From NCBI GenBank assembly GCA_963922205.1, contig CAWUHX010000023.1, positions 1,240,001 to 1,304,000 of the forward strand: a DNA stretch of 64,000 bases, written 5' to 3'. This DNA is from Romanomermis culicivorax (taxonomy: Eukaryota > Nematoda > Enoplea > Mermithida > Mermithidae). Shown piece by piece: positions 52,953 to 64,000 of the stretch (the stretch's first letter is position 1; each line of letters starts with the position of its first letter). The translations under genes were made by a program, and so were the position numbers. The notes under the pieces were generated by a model, which was not told the DNA's origin, did no database searches, and saw nothing but the letters and a program-made list of their open reading frames with translations.

Positions 52953-55935
52953 CTCATGTGACCGATACCAAAGTGGGCGATTCCCAAGTGAGCAATTCCC
53001 AAGTGAGCGAATTCCCAATTGGGCGATTCCAAACGTGCCATCGAGAATGTAATAACATTTCGTTTATATTTTTCTTCCTTACTTCACATTTTTCTCGAGG
53101 TATTCTCGTGTAAGCGATTTCATATATTTTTTTATATTTTTCTTCTTTATTCGCTCAATTGAGTGATTTCCGGAATGAGTGATTCCCGAGTGAGCGATTC
53201 TCATGTGAGCGACTCCCAAGTGAGCGAATACCCAAGTGAGCGAATACCCAACTGAGCGATTCCCATGTGAGCGATTCCCGATGAGCGAATTCCCAAGTGA
53301 GCGAATACCCAATTAAACGATTCGATGTGAGTGATCCCCAATTGAGTATATTCCCAAATGAGCGATTCTCAATTGAGCGATTCCCATGTGAGCCATTCCC
53401 AATTGAGTAATTCCAAATGAGTGATCGAGAATTTAGAACTTTCTTCAAATTTCAAACTTCAAAAAAAAAGAAAGAAAAAAAGATGTGAAAAAAAACAAAG
53501 AAAAAGGGAAAGAGAAGGCAAAGCAAAAAATTGAGATGAGAAGTAGATAAAAATTAAGAAAAAATCACAAAGGATAAAATTAAGTAGGAAATAGATTGCC
53601 GAATTGTACAATACTTACATGGGAGCACTGTTTTTTCCTCATTTGCACTATAATGTGGAAAAAAAATCTGGAATGTGGAAAAAATTTTTGAGGTCTTTCC
53701 ACAAATGTGGAAGAAAAATTTGGGATTTCATATTGAAAAGATGCATTTTGATGCATTTTAGGAGGTCCAAATCTCAAAATTCTCCGGCGCTTCGCGCCGG
53801 TTATAACTTAAATAATAATCATCATTCATTAATAGCTCAGGCGCGGCTTTTATCATGTCTACCTTCGTTTATCACTTAATCTATAATAGTTTTCATCATT
53901 TTAAACGTAGTATCTCATGTTTTAATTGGTAATCTTCAACATTTTATCATAATATTTAATGAAGATTCGCATTTTTTCCTTTTGAGAAAGATCAATACAC
54001 GTCAAGTCTCTATGATTTATGATGCGATTATTTCTTTGCTAACTTAAAATCAATTCAAAAGCTTCATGGAAATATCTTTCGGAAATTTATACTCTGTAAA
54101 ATTCTAGAAATTACGACATTTGAACACAAAATTGGAATCTAATTCTTGAAATAAATGTTCGGAAAATTGATTTTCCAGCATCCCAGAATGTCAATATACC
54201 CAAAAAATTACCCGGCGCTTCGCGCCGGAAACAATACCATCTTTTTTGGGCTTTCACTTGTCATCATATAGAGGACTTGACCATTGATTTCTTATGTAAT
54301 TCAAGTCAATTATGCTCTTGGATAGTTTGCTAGAAAATTTGTTCAACAATGCTTGTAGATTAGGCTTTAAAGTCGAGCATTTCAATTTTTTCTCCAATTT
54401 TAATGAATTAACTTCTCTAAAAACACCGGAAGGCTTGAAAAAGCTCAAAAACAGTGCGATAAAGCGTCTGTGAGCATTTTAAGCCAAAAAACGAGGATTT
54501 TAAGACGAAAAAAATTTTTTTCCACATGTGGAAAAAAATTTGACCCCTTTCCACATTTGTGGAAAAAAGTTCGTGGAAAAAAACAGTGCATGGGAGACAA
54601 TGCTTATTTGAAATAACAACTTTTAATGTGTTGTTTCATGAGCAAAAATAAAAAAGTAGATGACAAGAAAAAAGAAAATGAAATGAAGCGGACACAGAAG
54701 ATACAAACGCAGAAACATACGTAAACAACAACATAATTGTAACACATAGACCGAAATAAAAAAGAAATATATACAAAGAAAAATATAAGGTAAAGAAGAA
54801 AAATGTGAAGAATATGTTATTGCATTCTCTATTGCTCGTTTGGAATCGCAACAATTGAGGATTCGCGCATTTGGGAATTCGCTCACATAGGAATTCACTC
54901 ACTTTGGGATTCGCTCAATTGGGAATCGCTCACATGGGAATCGTTCAATTGAGAATCACTCAGTTGTCAATCGCTCAATTGGGAACTGCTCACTTGGGTG
55001 TATATGCTTATGTTTTCGTTTATGCATGTTTTTACGTTTTCATCTTTTGTCTGTGCTTTCTTTAATTTTCTTCCTTCTTGTCATCTAATTTGTTCTTTTT
55101 TTGCTGATGATACAATACATTATAAGTTGACATTTTAAATGCCCGTAGACTTCCGTATAATTACTGTTCAGTTCGGCGTGCTTGGATCTTCTATCGTTGT
55201 AAGTGTGAAAATCTTCATAAAAAATATAAACAAAAGAATGCTGGAAGAATCAAAACATCAAGAGAAAGGGAACGTCAGCAAAAATAAAGACATTAAAGTA
55301 AGTGAAAATAGGCGGAAAAGCATCAGAAACAGAAAAAAAACATGAAAAAAGTAACAAGAAAGAAGATGCAAGATAGAGAACGCAACAAGGAAGAAAGACA
55401 AAAACATGTGAAAAAAACAAAAATAGACGGTATCAGGGGAACAGAAAGAGAAAAAGATAAAGAATTAAAAAAAACCTAAGATGAAAAGTAGGTAAGAATG
55501 GAAAAAAATCCTAGGGAATAAAATAAAATGGGAAATAGAGCGTGCCGAATTGTATAAGAATTATATGGGAAGCAATGCTTATTAAAAATGATAACTTGTA
55601 ATGTACTGTTTCATGAGCACAAAATAAAAAAAGTAGATGACAAGAAAAAAGAAAATGAAAGACATCAGAGACAAAAGATGAAAATGCAAAAACATATATA
55701 AACGAAAACATAAGCTACACACAGGACGATAGAAAAAGAAATATATACAAAGAAAAATATAAGGTAAAGAAGGAAAATCTGAAGAATTGTTCATGGCTCG
55801 TTTGGAATCGTTCAATTGGGAATTCGCTCATTTTGGGATTCCCTAAATTGGTAATCGCTCACATGGAAACCACTCAATTGGGAATCCGCCCAGTTGGGAG
55901 TCACTCACTTTGGATTCGCTCACTAGGGAATAGAC
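52953..55935. mobile_element. composite foldback-like element with inverted minisatellite arms
   Basis: Left arm (52953-53425): many copies of a 14-17-bp unit, roughly GAGCGATTCCCAAGT, alternating CAATT, CAAGT and CATGT. The same unit in reverse complement (AATTGGGAATCGCTCACATGGG) forms arms at 54848-55005 and 55798-55930. Between them is an A-rich segment of about 500 bp present twice in direct orientation (53440-53625 plus 54589-54850, and 55330-55800). The first copy is split by the CACTG MITE. A T-rich piece at 53050-53150 is its inverted copy. No coding capacity. Confidence 0.65.
53626..54588. mobile_element. CACTG MITE, copy B, exact 8-bp TSD and paralogous empty site
   Basis: A 963-bp element, colinear with 39076-40083. 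Ends are CACTGTTTTTTCC and GGAAAAAAACAGTG. CATGGGAG is duplicated exactly at 53618-53625 and 54589-54596. The directly repeated segment near 55570 reads TATATGGGAAGCAATGCTTA without the insertion, which confirms the boundaries. CCGGCGCTTCGCGCCGG occurs at about 53783 and 54211. Confidence 0.92.
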
Positions 55936-58328
55936 CATACCTGTTGGAGGATGATTGGATTTCTAAATCCCTATTTTTCATCATAAATTAACACGCTATC
56001 TGTTTCGAGTCACATTATTTCCTCGTTATTTTCTCTGACGAGCTCTTAATGGGAACTTTGAAGTTGTTGTTGACTATTGAAGATAATCCAATAGTCATAA
56101 TCCGAGTTGAACACATATAACAGATCAACAGTCAACATAAAGAATGTCAATGAAGATCATGAACTACAATGAACGATTTTTTTCGATTTACAAGCATTTT
56201 ATGAAAAATAGTGCGTTTCAGTTGTTATAAAATAGATGATATTTGTCGATTAACTCAAAGACCGTAGGAGTCATTGTTTTTTTGAGCCTGAAGAGAATTT
56301 TCTGGAAGATTATTCAAGCTTCAAACGTTTTCATCAAAAGCCACAATTTTCATCAGATTCACATATCAAAATATTGATGTAAAAACCCTGTTGATTCATC
56401 TCAACGGGGTTTGGAAAGCAAAAGATGTGTTTCAAAATTGTTGCACTATCGAGTGATAGTGTAGCTCGATAAAGCGTTCTTCGACAATAACCCACTGGTA
56501 TCACAACTTTATGCTGATGCTGTTGTACTGAAATTTGTACAATGATGATCATTGAATTTCTGAAAAATCTGAATTTTCGGACTTCTGGTCATTGCCATTA
56601 CTAACATCAGATTCCGTTCAACCTGCAACACATCGACGGCATGCAAAGAATCAATTCAATTCGAGCCTCACGTGATAAATATAAGCTTCTTGTCAATTTA
56701 ACCCTGCTGCATTTTGTTCGGAGATTCTTTGTTGGGTATATTTTGTTGGAAACATTTTGTCGCAACACCATCATGAAAGTGATTTGAAGAAATTTTAGTT
56801 TAACTTGAAATTTTTCGAACTTATAATTTGAATCTTATGCTTAGATTTAATTTTTGATTTTAACTTCTCTGGTGATTTTATTCTTATTTTTTCTCAGATT
56901 GTTAAAGTGAGGCAATTTGAAATGAAAATTTTTAATGTCTATCATCACCAATGATGACATCAAAAAACATTTTAGAAGCTTATTCTTCATCAAATTTAAA
57001 AGCGTCGACTCTGTCACATGTACATATATGACCGGACATGGGGATATCCGATCTCTTCAAAAAACCCGGATATCCGGGATGTCGAAAAATATCCAAGGAA
57101 CATCATTAATTATCAGTGCTACTCTTCAAACGAGATAAAGCTTTTCGCTTGCCCACTCATGAGTGGATTAATGCCAAAAGTAAGGGCTGTGTTCTGAATT
57201 TCTAGAATTTTTCTGCAACCTTTTCTGAGTGACCGACAAGTATTGTTCGCCTGATAGTGGTAGAGCATGAACTAGACTTTTTATTTATCATGTCTATACT
57301 CTGAACAATACCAAATATTACCTGGCTGAAAGCCGTGGCCTATCACCAATATCATGTATGCAGAATTCTAAAAAAATGAGAAAAAGTGGTGTAACTGTAA
57401 AATAAACCGAAGAAAGCTTTTATGAAAATGAAAGGGGCATTTCATAATAAAAAATGTCTTTTTCACAAAGGTCCTATGTAAGATTATGTGACATTGATAT
57501 TATGAAAATGTCACGAAAAAAGGTCATTAAAGTTCATGTTCGACAACAGCGTTTCGCCACTGGCTTGCTTTCTTTCTGATTATAATAACCATATTATATT
57601 TTAACGACTCAACATTATCCTGCTGTTACTGATGTAGCGGAAGTCAAAAAGAAATTAGCTGTATACCCGCTTCGACTATGTGCTGAAGAAAATAGAAAAT
57701 CATCTTCAGCTGAAGATATTTTTTCTCTAATAATTCATTGTTGGCATTTTATCCCATAGGTCTAAGAGCAAGAAATTCAAGCTTTGTTTCTTCTGTTTCC
57801 TTGGATTTCACGCTTTCATCGTTTCTTTCGTGTGAAATAATTCAGCAAATCACCTTGCATATCTTCTCGAAGTTTCTACTAAAGATAAATGAACAACATG
57901 GCTTATTTCTTTGCAACAAAAAAAGGATCATTTTCCAGCATGTAATCATCAGAAATTAATAGGCTTAAATCAATGTTGTAGACAAATATTTTTCAGTTTT
58001 TTCTGCACAGCGCTTATCGCCCACAGATTCAAAAAAAAGGAAAATTATTACTTTGGCCTCAGAGCCGCTCTGAAAAGCAATCATCGGACATTCAATCCCG
58101 CTATTTTGAGTAGAGATTTCATCGAATTATCACTGCATTAGCCGTTTTGAAATAATATATTATATTATAGCTATTTTATCTAAAAGTTGATACTTGCTAC
58201 ACTTAGTTTTTTTTTGTCTCGAAAGCATTCCATCTGGAAAACTTTGAAAAGTTACCATGGACAGGTTTCTACAATGAAACTTAAGTTCCAGCTGAATTGC
58301 AGATTGAGCTTATCTTGACTCTAAATGT
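55936..58328. other. spacer without recognisable genes
   Basis: AT-rich. A GGATATCCGG-type palindromic patch lies at about 57035-57085. No supported coding sequence. Confidence 0.3.
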
Positions 58329-58439
58329 CATACTATCGCCGTTAAGGTGCAGCTCAGCTGTAACTCAACTCATACACACAGCACATATCGGGAAAGTTAA
58401 GCTACAGCTGAGCTAGACCTTAACGACAATGGTATAATA
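58329..58439. repeat. 110-bp palindromic (snap-back) repeat
   Basis: CATACTATCGCCGTTAAGG..GCAGCTCAGCTGTA pairs with TACAGCTGAGCTAG..CCTTAACGACAATGGTAT across a spacer of about 40 bp. Size and structure fit a small MITE. Confidence 0.6.
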
Positions 58440-59523
58440 CGTTAAGCCATAGTTTAAGCTGCAGCTTAGCTTTAGCTAGGCCTCTTTGATGAAACCAGCC
58501 AATGATTTTGATCTCAGTTAGAAAATCGACGGTGAAGCATTGGCTGCTATTCCGAGGATTACTGACCTTGGCTAAGTCAGATGTCATTTTCACGGCATTG
58601 TTCTGCACGTTGTCTGAGTGGAGTGGTTACCAGTGTTGAAGGACTTCATCGGTGGCACTTGTGCTGTTGCACCATTGACCAATGCCAATGTATGCGTGAC
58701 CACCCTGAATGCAGTAAGGCTTATTGGATGGCACTGGAACTGTTCAATCACTGGCTAAAATATGGGTACGTCTGAACATTCTAGCCAAGACTCAACTAAA
58801 ATGACTGGTGGGCTCCTGTAACAGTCATCTACGCTGTGCAAGTTGCTCGTATGAAGGAGCACACTGCGAAACACAACAATGATTTAAATCATCTGATTAA
58901 TTTTTACCAAGTTCTGAGCGATTTTGAAAAAAAACTTGAGTCTGATAGCTTCCAAAAATTTAATGTTGTACATGTACAATAATAACCTTGACGCGACATG
59001 GCCAACCTCTTGAACAGGAATCGAACGGAAATCCAAGGAGTTGGTTATGACTTCCAGCCAAGACGACGATACCAGTCAAAAGGTTTAAGTATTTGAAAAT
59101 GAGACGATATTAAACCAAACGCGAATGTCAAAAGGATGATAGATAATGTACTCCTTCCTGCCTACACTATAAATGATGTAGACGTTTAAGGAAGTAGCAG
59201 CGAAGACTGAATCAAACATGTATAACAAAACGGCAAGTCAACATGGATGGGCTAAATAAGGTGATTGAATGACAATCTTCTAATACTTTTACGAATCTAT
59301 GCAAAAAAAACTAAGAAAGAAATAGAAATAAGAATAAGAATTGGAACAAATATTACTACAAAAATACTTCCGTTAGAGAAAACTGAAGCTTTTATACAGA
59401 CAGCTCTAGTACAAAAATTGATATATAGAAATGAAGACAGAGGTCAAAGAGATTGGCCATCTCACATGTGTTCCTATTATGTAGCTTCTCTGTGTATGCT
59501 ATAAATATGGTAGTACTTATACG
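58440..59523. other. spacer without recognisable genes
   Basis: No motif or repeat I can support. The short frame at 58581-58775 has clustered Cys but no known pattern. Confidence 0.3.
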
Positions 59524-61985
59524 GGCCTGTACAGAGGGTACACAAAGGATACCCCTGTACAAAACATATACTCTTCAAAGTTTGCCACCTTAACTGAGGT
59601 GATACAGGGGGTGTAGAAAGTATAGTTGACACGATCCAAATTTCGTTAAGCATGCTGGGAGATACAGGGGGTGTAAAAAGTACACCTGAAGCTTCAACGT
59701 GTAAAATTCTACTTCCATTGTAGAAAGTACGCTCGAAGCTTCGACTGCACTTTCTACGTGGAAGTGGAATTTTACACATTGAAGCTTCAACCCTAGAATT
59801 CTACTTCCATGTAGAAAGTACGCCCGAAGCTTCAATGTGAAAAATTCTACTTCCATGTAGAAACTACGACTGGAGCTTCAACAGGTGAAAATCGACCTCA
59901 ATGTGGAAAGTATGCCTCGATCGACTTGACTCGGACATTAAAATTCATGACATAATATTTCTATCGGAAAATTTTTTTAAAAACACCTGAGGATCATAGA
60001 ATCTAACAGTTTTTAGTCAATTTTTTACAATTTTAAAAAACACATGAGGGTTATAGAATCTAAGGATCTAACGGTTTTACTCATTTTTTACCAAACTTTA
60101 GGGAAAAATTCTTTTCGGAACACATTTTTTACGTATTCGGAACACGTTTTTTAAAGATTGCCTATGCTTAAGCGTTGTTTTCAGAACACTTCAGGGCACG
60201 ATTTTCTATGTGTTTTGTAAAAAGACATCCCCGAAATAGTTAAAAAACGTGTCTCAAAAACAACGCTAAAGCATATGGAATCATCAAAGAACATGTCCCG
60301 AGTATGTAAAGAATGTGTCCCAAAAAAATTTTCTGCAAAAATTTTGCAAAAAAGAGTGAAACCATTAGATCGTTAGATTATATGATCCCTCAGGTGTTTT
60401 TTAAAAAATTCTAACTAGAATGCAGGATGAACCGACTATTGCAGTCAACAAATATAGTATTGATTTTTTCAAAAATTTTTTTACATTTTAATAAAAATCT
60501 AATTGTTTCACGGAACTTCTGTACAATTTAGAGAGTAAAATAGTTAGATCGTTGGATCTTAAATCTAATATTTACCATCCTACTCTTAAAATCTGACGAT
60601 CTTATGGTTTTGCTCGTTTTTTACAAGAAAAGTTTGCTCGGGACACATTTTTAAATATTCGGGACACGTTTTTCGATAATTCCTATGCTTAACCATTGTT
60701 TTTGGGTCACATTTTTTATTTTTTAGGTAAGATTTTACATGCGTTTTATAAAAAAAATCGTACCCAAAAAAGTAAAAAACGTGTCCCAAAAACAAAGGTT
60801 TAAGCATAGGGAATCAACATAAGAATCATCATAAATTGTGCCCCGAGTACGTAAAAATGTGTCCCAAAAAAATTTTTTGGTAAAATTTTGTAAAAAATGA
60901 GTAAAACCATTAAATCGTTAGATTGTATCACCCTCAGGTGTTTTTTAAAATTGTAAAAAATAAGTTAAACTGTAAGATTTTATGATGCCCAGGTGTTTTT
61001 TTTAAGTTTCCCATAGAAATATTATGTCACAAACTTTAATGTCCGAGTCAAGTGCACCAAGACATTCTTTCCACATTGAGGTCGATTTTTACCCATTAAA
61101 GCTTCGAATGTAGTTTCTACATGGAAGTAGAATTTTTCACATTGAAGCTTCGGGCGTATTTTCTACATGGAAGTAAATTTCTGTAGCCTGTTTTTCTTGA
61201 AAGGCTTCCAAATAATGAGAGTGGAAAGCAAGTAGTATTACAGATTTTTGCGATTTTCCGATAACCAATGTATCATATAGGACTGGAATTTGTGAGCTTG
61301 CCGACCTAGCCTTTAACAATTTTTCGAGTGAAAAATTTTACAGTATGAACTTTATGTAAACGATTTTGATGACAGTACTGATTTGTGTCACTTTTCTATT
61401 TGGAATCATGTTATAATAAACAGACTATAGGGTTGAAGCTTTAACATGTAAAATTCTACTTCCATGTAGAAACTACGGTCGAAGCTTCAGGTGTACTTTC
61501 TGCACGGAAGTAGAATTCTAGGTTTGAAGATTCAACGTGTAAAATTCTACTTCTATGTAGAAACTATGGTCCAAGCTTTGGGCGTACTTTCTACATGGAA
61601 GTAGAATTCTAGGGTTGAAGCTTCTACGTGTAAAATTCTATTTCCATGTAGAAACTGTGGTCGAAGCTTCCGGAGTAGTTTCTACATGGAAGTAGAATTC
61701 TAATGTTGAAGCTTCATTATGTAAAATTCTACTTCCATGCAGAAACTATGGTCGAAGCTTCGGGCATACTATCTACATGGAAGTAGAATTTTTCACATTG
61801 AAGCTTCAGGCGTACTTTTTACACCCCCTGCATCACCCCGCACGATTAACGAAATTTGGATCATATTACGCCATGAACTATACTTTCTACACCGACTGTA
61901 TCGCCCCAAACAGTTAAGGCGGCAAACTTTGAAGTATATGTTTTGTACAGGGGTATCTTTTGTGTACCCCCTTGGCTCTGTAGCC
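59524..61985. mobile_element. foldback element with long subrepeated inverted arms
   Basis: The outer arms are inverted copies: TACACAAAGGATACCCCTGTAC at the left against GTACAGGGGTATCTTTTGTGTA at the right, then GGGGGTGTAGAAAGTATAGTT-like sequence, then arrays of a unit built on TGAAGCTTCAA, AAAATTCTACTTCCATGTAGAAA and CGAAGCTTC. The left arm is about 59524-59948 and the right about 61035-61985; the right is longer because it has more subunits and a 250-bp MITE. The centre (59960-61030) contains two further palindromes rich in GTGTCCCRA and TTCGGAACACG words. No open frame fits a transposase and the termini show no clear target duplication. Confidence 0.75.
61181..61430. mobile_element. 250-bp MITE, copy 2 (CTRTAGYCTGTTT ends)
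   Basis: Colinear with 37110-37359, with better inverted ends: CTGTAGCCTGTTT and AAACAGACTATAG. It interrupts the subrepeat array of the foldback element's right arm, so it arrived later than that array. Confidence 0.75.
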
Positions 61986-62433
61986 ATGTTCAGGATGCTA
62001 AAGCATTCTGTGACGAGCGGGGTCCGGTAAAAGCCCGTAGCAACCAATATCCATCAGCACTTCCTGTAAGTAACATGGTATAATCGAATTATTACGCATA
62101 AAGTTCCTGTAATTTCTTCTTGAGAGAACAATATTTACTGAACACTTGAGGAAATAAATGATGATTAGTCTTAATGAGAATCGAATTTAAATATTAATCA
62201 TTGTCGTTTGAACTGGTATTTTTAAACGCAAGAATTTCAACGAAGATTATTCATAGAAAACTTTGACAAAATTAATACAGAAAATTTATTCACGGTTAAG
62301 GAAAGAGCAGATTCTGGTGCAAGTGTCTTGTAAAATAGACTTCTTGACGATCTATTCACATTGGGCTCTGAGAATGAACGTAAAACGTAAATTCGGGGGC
62401 AAGACAATTATGATGACTGATGACTCCGTGTGA

Positions 62434-62811
62434 AAACACGAGATACATAATTTTAATCTATGTATTCAATACACTTTGACTGATCCATCGATTGATGCCC
62501 AATTTAATATGCTTAGAAAAGTACTCATGCACGTCTCGAACGGTCACAGTATGGGTGGGGTAAAAGACTTCGATTGTGAGATCATAACCGGAAGTCCCCG
62601 TACCGATCTGTTTCTAACCACACGTAGTCAGCGGTATCGGACACGGCAATGGCCGAATTTTCAGATTCAACTTGGCACTTGGCAGTTCAACTTCACAGGA
62701 AATCTTTCTACAGTAAAAAACTCTGAATTTATTCATGGCGAAGGCAAGGTCAAAATCATGGATAATCTAAATGGGTATACCGTGACACATCACGAGGACA
62801 TGGGACATTAA
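62434..62811 (+). CDS. unrecognised open frame, possible exon or remnant
   Basis: An open stretch of about 125 codons ends at 62809-62811, with higher GC than its surroundings and segments such as GSPRTDLFLTTRSQR and WPNFQIQLGTWQFNF. It lacks a convincing start codon (the first Met is internal). I recognise no family and see no clear partner exons. It may be a chance frame or a decayed gene. Confidence 0.2.
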   Translation, partial: KHEIHNFNLCIQYTLTDPSIDAQFNMLRKVLMHVSNGHSMGGVKDFDCEIITGSPRTDLFLTTRSQRYRTRQWPNFQIQLGTWQFNFTGNLSTVKNSEFIHGEGKVKIMDNLNGYTVTHHEDMGH

Positions 62812-63434
62812 AGTGCTGACGAGAAGACCCAAACCAGAGGAGACGAGGACGAAGTACATTGCTGAAGAGCGAAAGACATGCTTAGACTTTGGCTACATGT
62901 TCTTTGGGAAAAGGTTCGCTAGCAGTCCTCAGCCCGGACAGAACCCTGCGCGAACCCAAGCATGGTCTCGGCTGATCTATCTGGAATTGCAACTTGCTCT
63001 AAAAATTTCTAGCTATTCAAGGGTGTTTCCCAAACCAAAATAGCACCAAATTTCCAAAAAATTCGTAAAAAATGTATTTATTTCCATTGAGGCTTACAAA
63101 ACTAATTAAAAAGGCCAAAAATCCTTGGGTTTGCAAGATTATGAGGAAATTTCTTGTCAATATCTTAAAATTTTCCGCAGGGCAGTTCAATTTGTTCGAT
63201 TAGAAATAAGAACGCACGCTGAGGAAGGTCCAAGGCGAAGTTTTAAAGCATTGTAATCATTTTGACTGGATTCTGAGCACATACTGTCAGTCAAAAGTAT
63301 CGAAAAAAGGGCGATATTTTCTGAAAACCTTTGGGAAAATTGAAACAGGGGTAATATGTTAAATTTATGGTGAGGATCTCGAAATATGAGGAACAGTATA
63401 GCTGAATCCTGGGTGTCTTCCACTCATCCCCCTC
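62812..63434. other. spacer without recognisable genes
   Basis: A second short + strand frame (62813-63043) overlaps the end of the previous one without any recognised domain. Nothing else stands out. Confidence 0.3.
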
Positions 63435-63679
63435 CATACCTGTAAGACCTCCGACTAGTTGGGGGGGGGGGGTAAATCCGAAATTTTGGAATTTTTTTTT
63501 TGGATAGGAAAAAGTCGAAATTTTTCCCAAAAAAGGCCAAAAAAATACACTTTTTGGCAAATTTTTTTTAATTTTTTCCCAACTGGGGGGGTTGGGGGGG
63601 TGGGGTAAATGATTTTGGGTACTGGGTTGGCCAAGTTGGGGGGGTCCCCCCCCCAACCCCTCCCCCAAGTACAGGTATG
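63435..63679. mobile_element. CATACCTGTAA-type MITE, intact copy, exact 8-bp TSD
   Basis: A 245-bp element with ends CATACCTGTAAG and AGTACAGGTATG. TCCCCCTC is duplicated exactly at 63427-63434 and 63680-63687. It has four G or C runs and the TTGGCCAAGTTGGGGGGG and CCAACTGGGGGGGT blocks typical of the family. The duplication length suggests hAT-type mobilisation. Confidence 0.85.
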
Positions 63680-63696
63680 TCCCCCTCTTAGGCCCA

Positions 63697-63930
63697 AATT
63701 ACAGAACGCGGGTAAAATAAAAGTAAGGTAATGATAAAATCTCGGGTAATGTAACCCATGTTTTACCCGCCATTTTTACCCGCCTTTTACCTTCTATTTT
63801 ACCCGTGATTCTACCCATCTTTAACCAGAAGTTTTACGTGCGATTTTACCCATGATTTTACCAACGATTTTACCCATGTTTAACTTGGAAATTTACCCGA
63901 CTATTTTAGTTTTCGTATTGCAGAATATAG
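63697..63930. repeat. TTTTACCC minisatellite
   Basis: About a dozen units of 12-16 bp built on ATTTTACCCGTG/ATTTTACCCATG. The first 60 bases have the complementary form (CGGGTAAAATAAAAG, CTCGGGTAATG), so the array is partly inverted and may be another foldback end running off the window edge. Confidence 0.6.
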
Positions 63931-64000
63931 GTAAGTGGCGGGTTAACCAAGCCATCATTTTTATATATGTTTTTCATGGTGAGCTTGTTTTTAGTCATAT

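Noticed and set aside
52953..53425. CRISPR-like appearance of short repeats
   Set aside because: Units are imperfect and adjacent with no unique spacers; the genome is eukaryotic.
57022..57085. GGATATCCGG palindromes as a regulatory site
   Set aside because: They resemble decayed repeat words also seen at 17.6-17.8 kb; no evidence of regulation.

Overview
The window reads as nuclear DNA of an invertebrate animal. Both host genes have GT-AG introns, intergenic DNA is AT-rich, and most of the sequence is mobile elements and degenerate tandem repeats. I cannot name the organism. The aconitase resembles nematode and arthropod cytosolic aconitases about equally, judged by memory of the family and not by a search. 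There are no bacterial features.

Layout. (1) 1-7.9 kb: the 3' part of a long-terminal-repeat retroelement, with one uninterrupted 7.1-kb frame. Its order is Gag (four CCHC knuckles), an envelope-like membrane glycoprotein, protease, reverse transcriptase, RNase H, integrase. An envelope-like segment between Gag and protease, in one frame with both, is the most unusual thing here. (2) 7.9-8.3 kb: a cluster of small stem-loops, several with ATTGG in the loop. (3) 8.55-28.97 kb, minus strand: a complete cytosolic aconitase / iron-regulatory-protein-1 gene, which I resolved into 18 coding exons (894 codons plus stop). All phases are consistent and all three Fe-S cysteines are present. Its introns hold purine/pyrimidine tracts, tandem repeats and short transposons. 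(4) 30.0-32.2 kb, minus strand: a four-exon gene for an unrecognised 268-residue single-pass membrane glycoprotein. (5) 32.2-64 kb: no intact host gene that I can support. This part holds nested hAT-like elements at 36.0-40.2 kb, a tRNA-like SINE head, a solo LTR (43.0-43.95 kb), a dead mariner (47.5-48.5 kb), an inverted minisatellite composite (52.95-55.9 kb), a foldback element with long subrepeated arms (59.5-62.0 kb), and short G/C-homopolymer MITEs.

Several short transposon families are defined here by matching terminal inverted repeats plus exact 8-bp target duplications: the CACTG...CAGTG family (two copies), the CAGGGTTGGCAA element, the CATACCTGTAA and CMTACATGTAA families, and the TAGTGATGG element (7 of 8 duplication bases). 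They point to hAT-type transposition as a main force shaping this region. The two host genes lie in tandem on the minus strand, about 0.6-1 kb apart. Nothing in the sequence ties their functions together.
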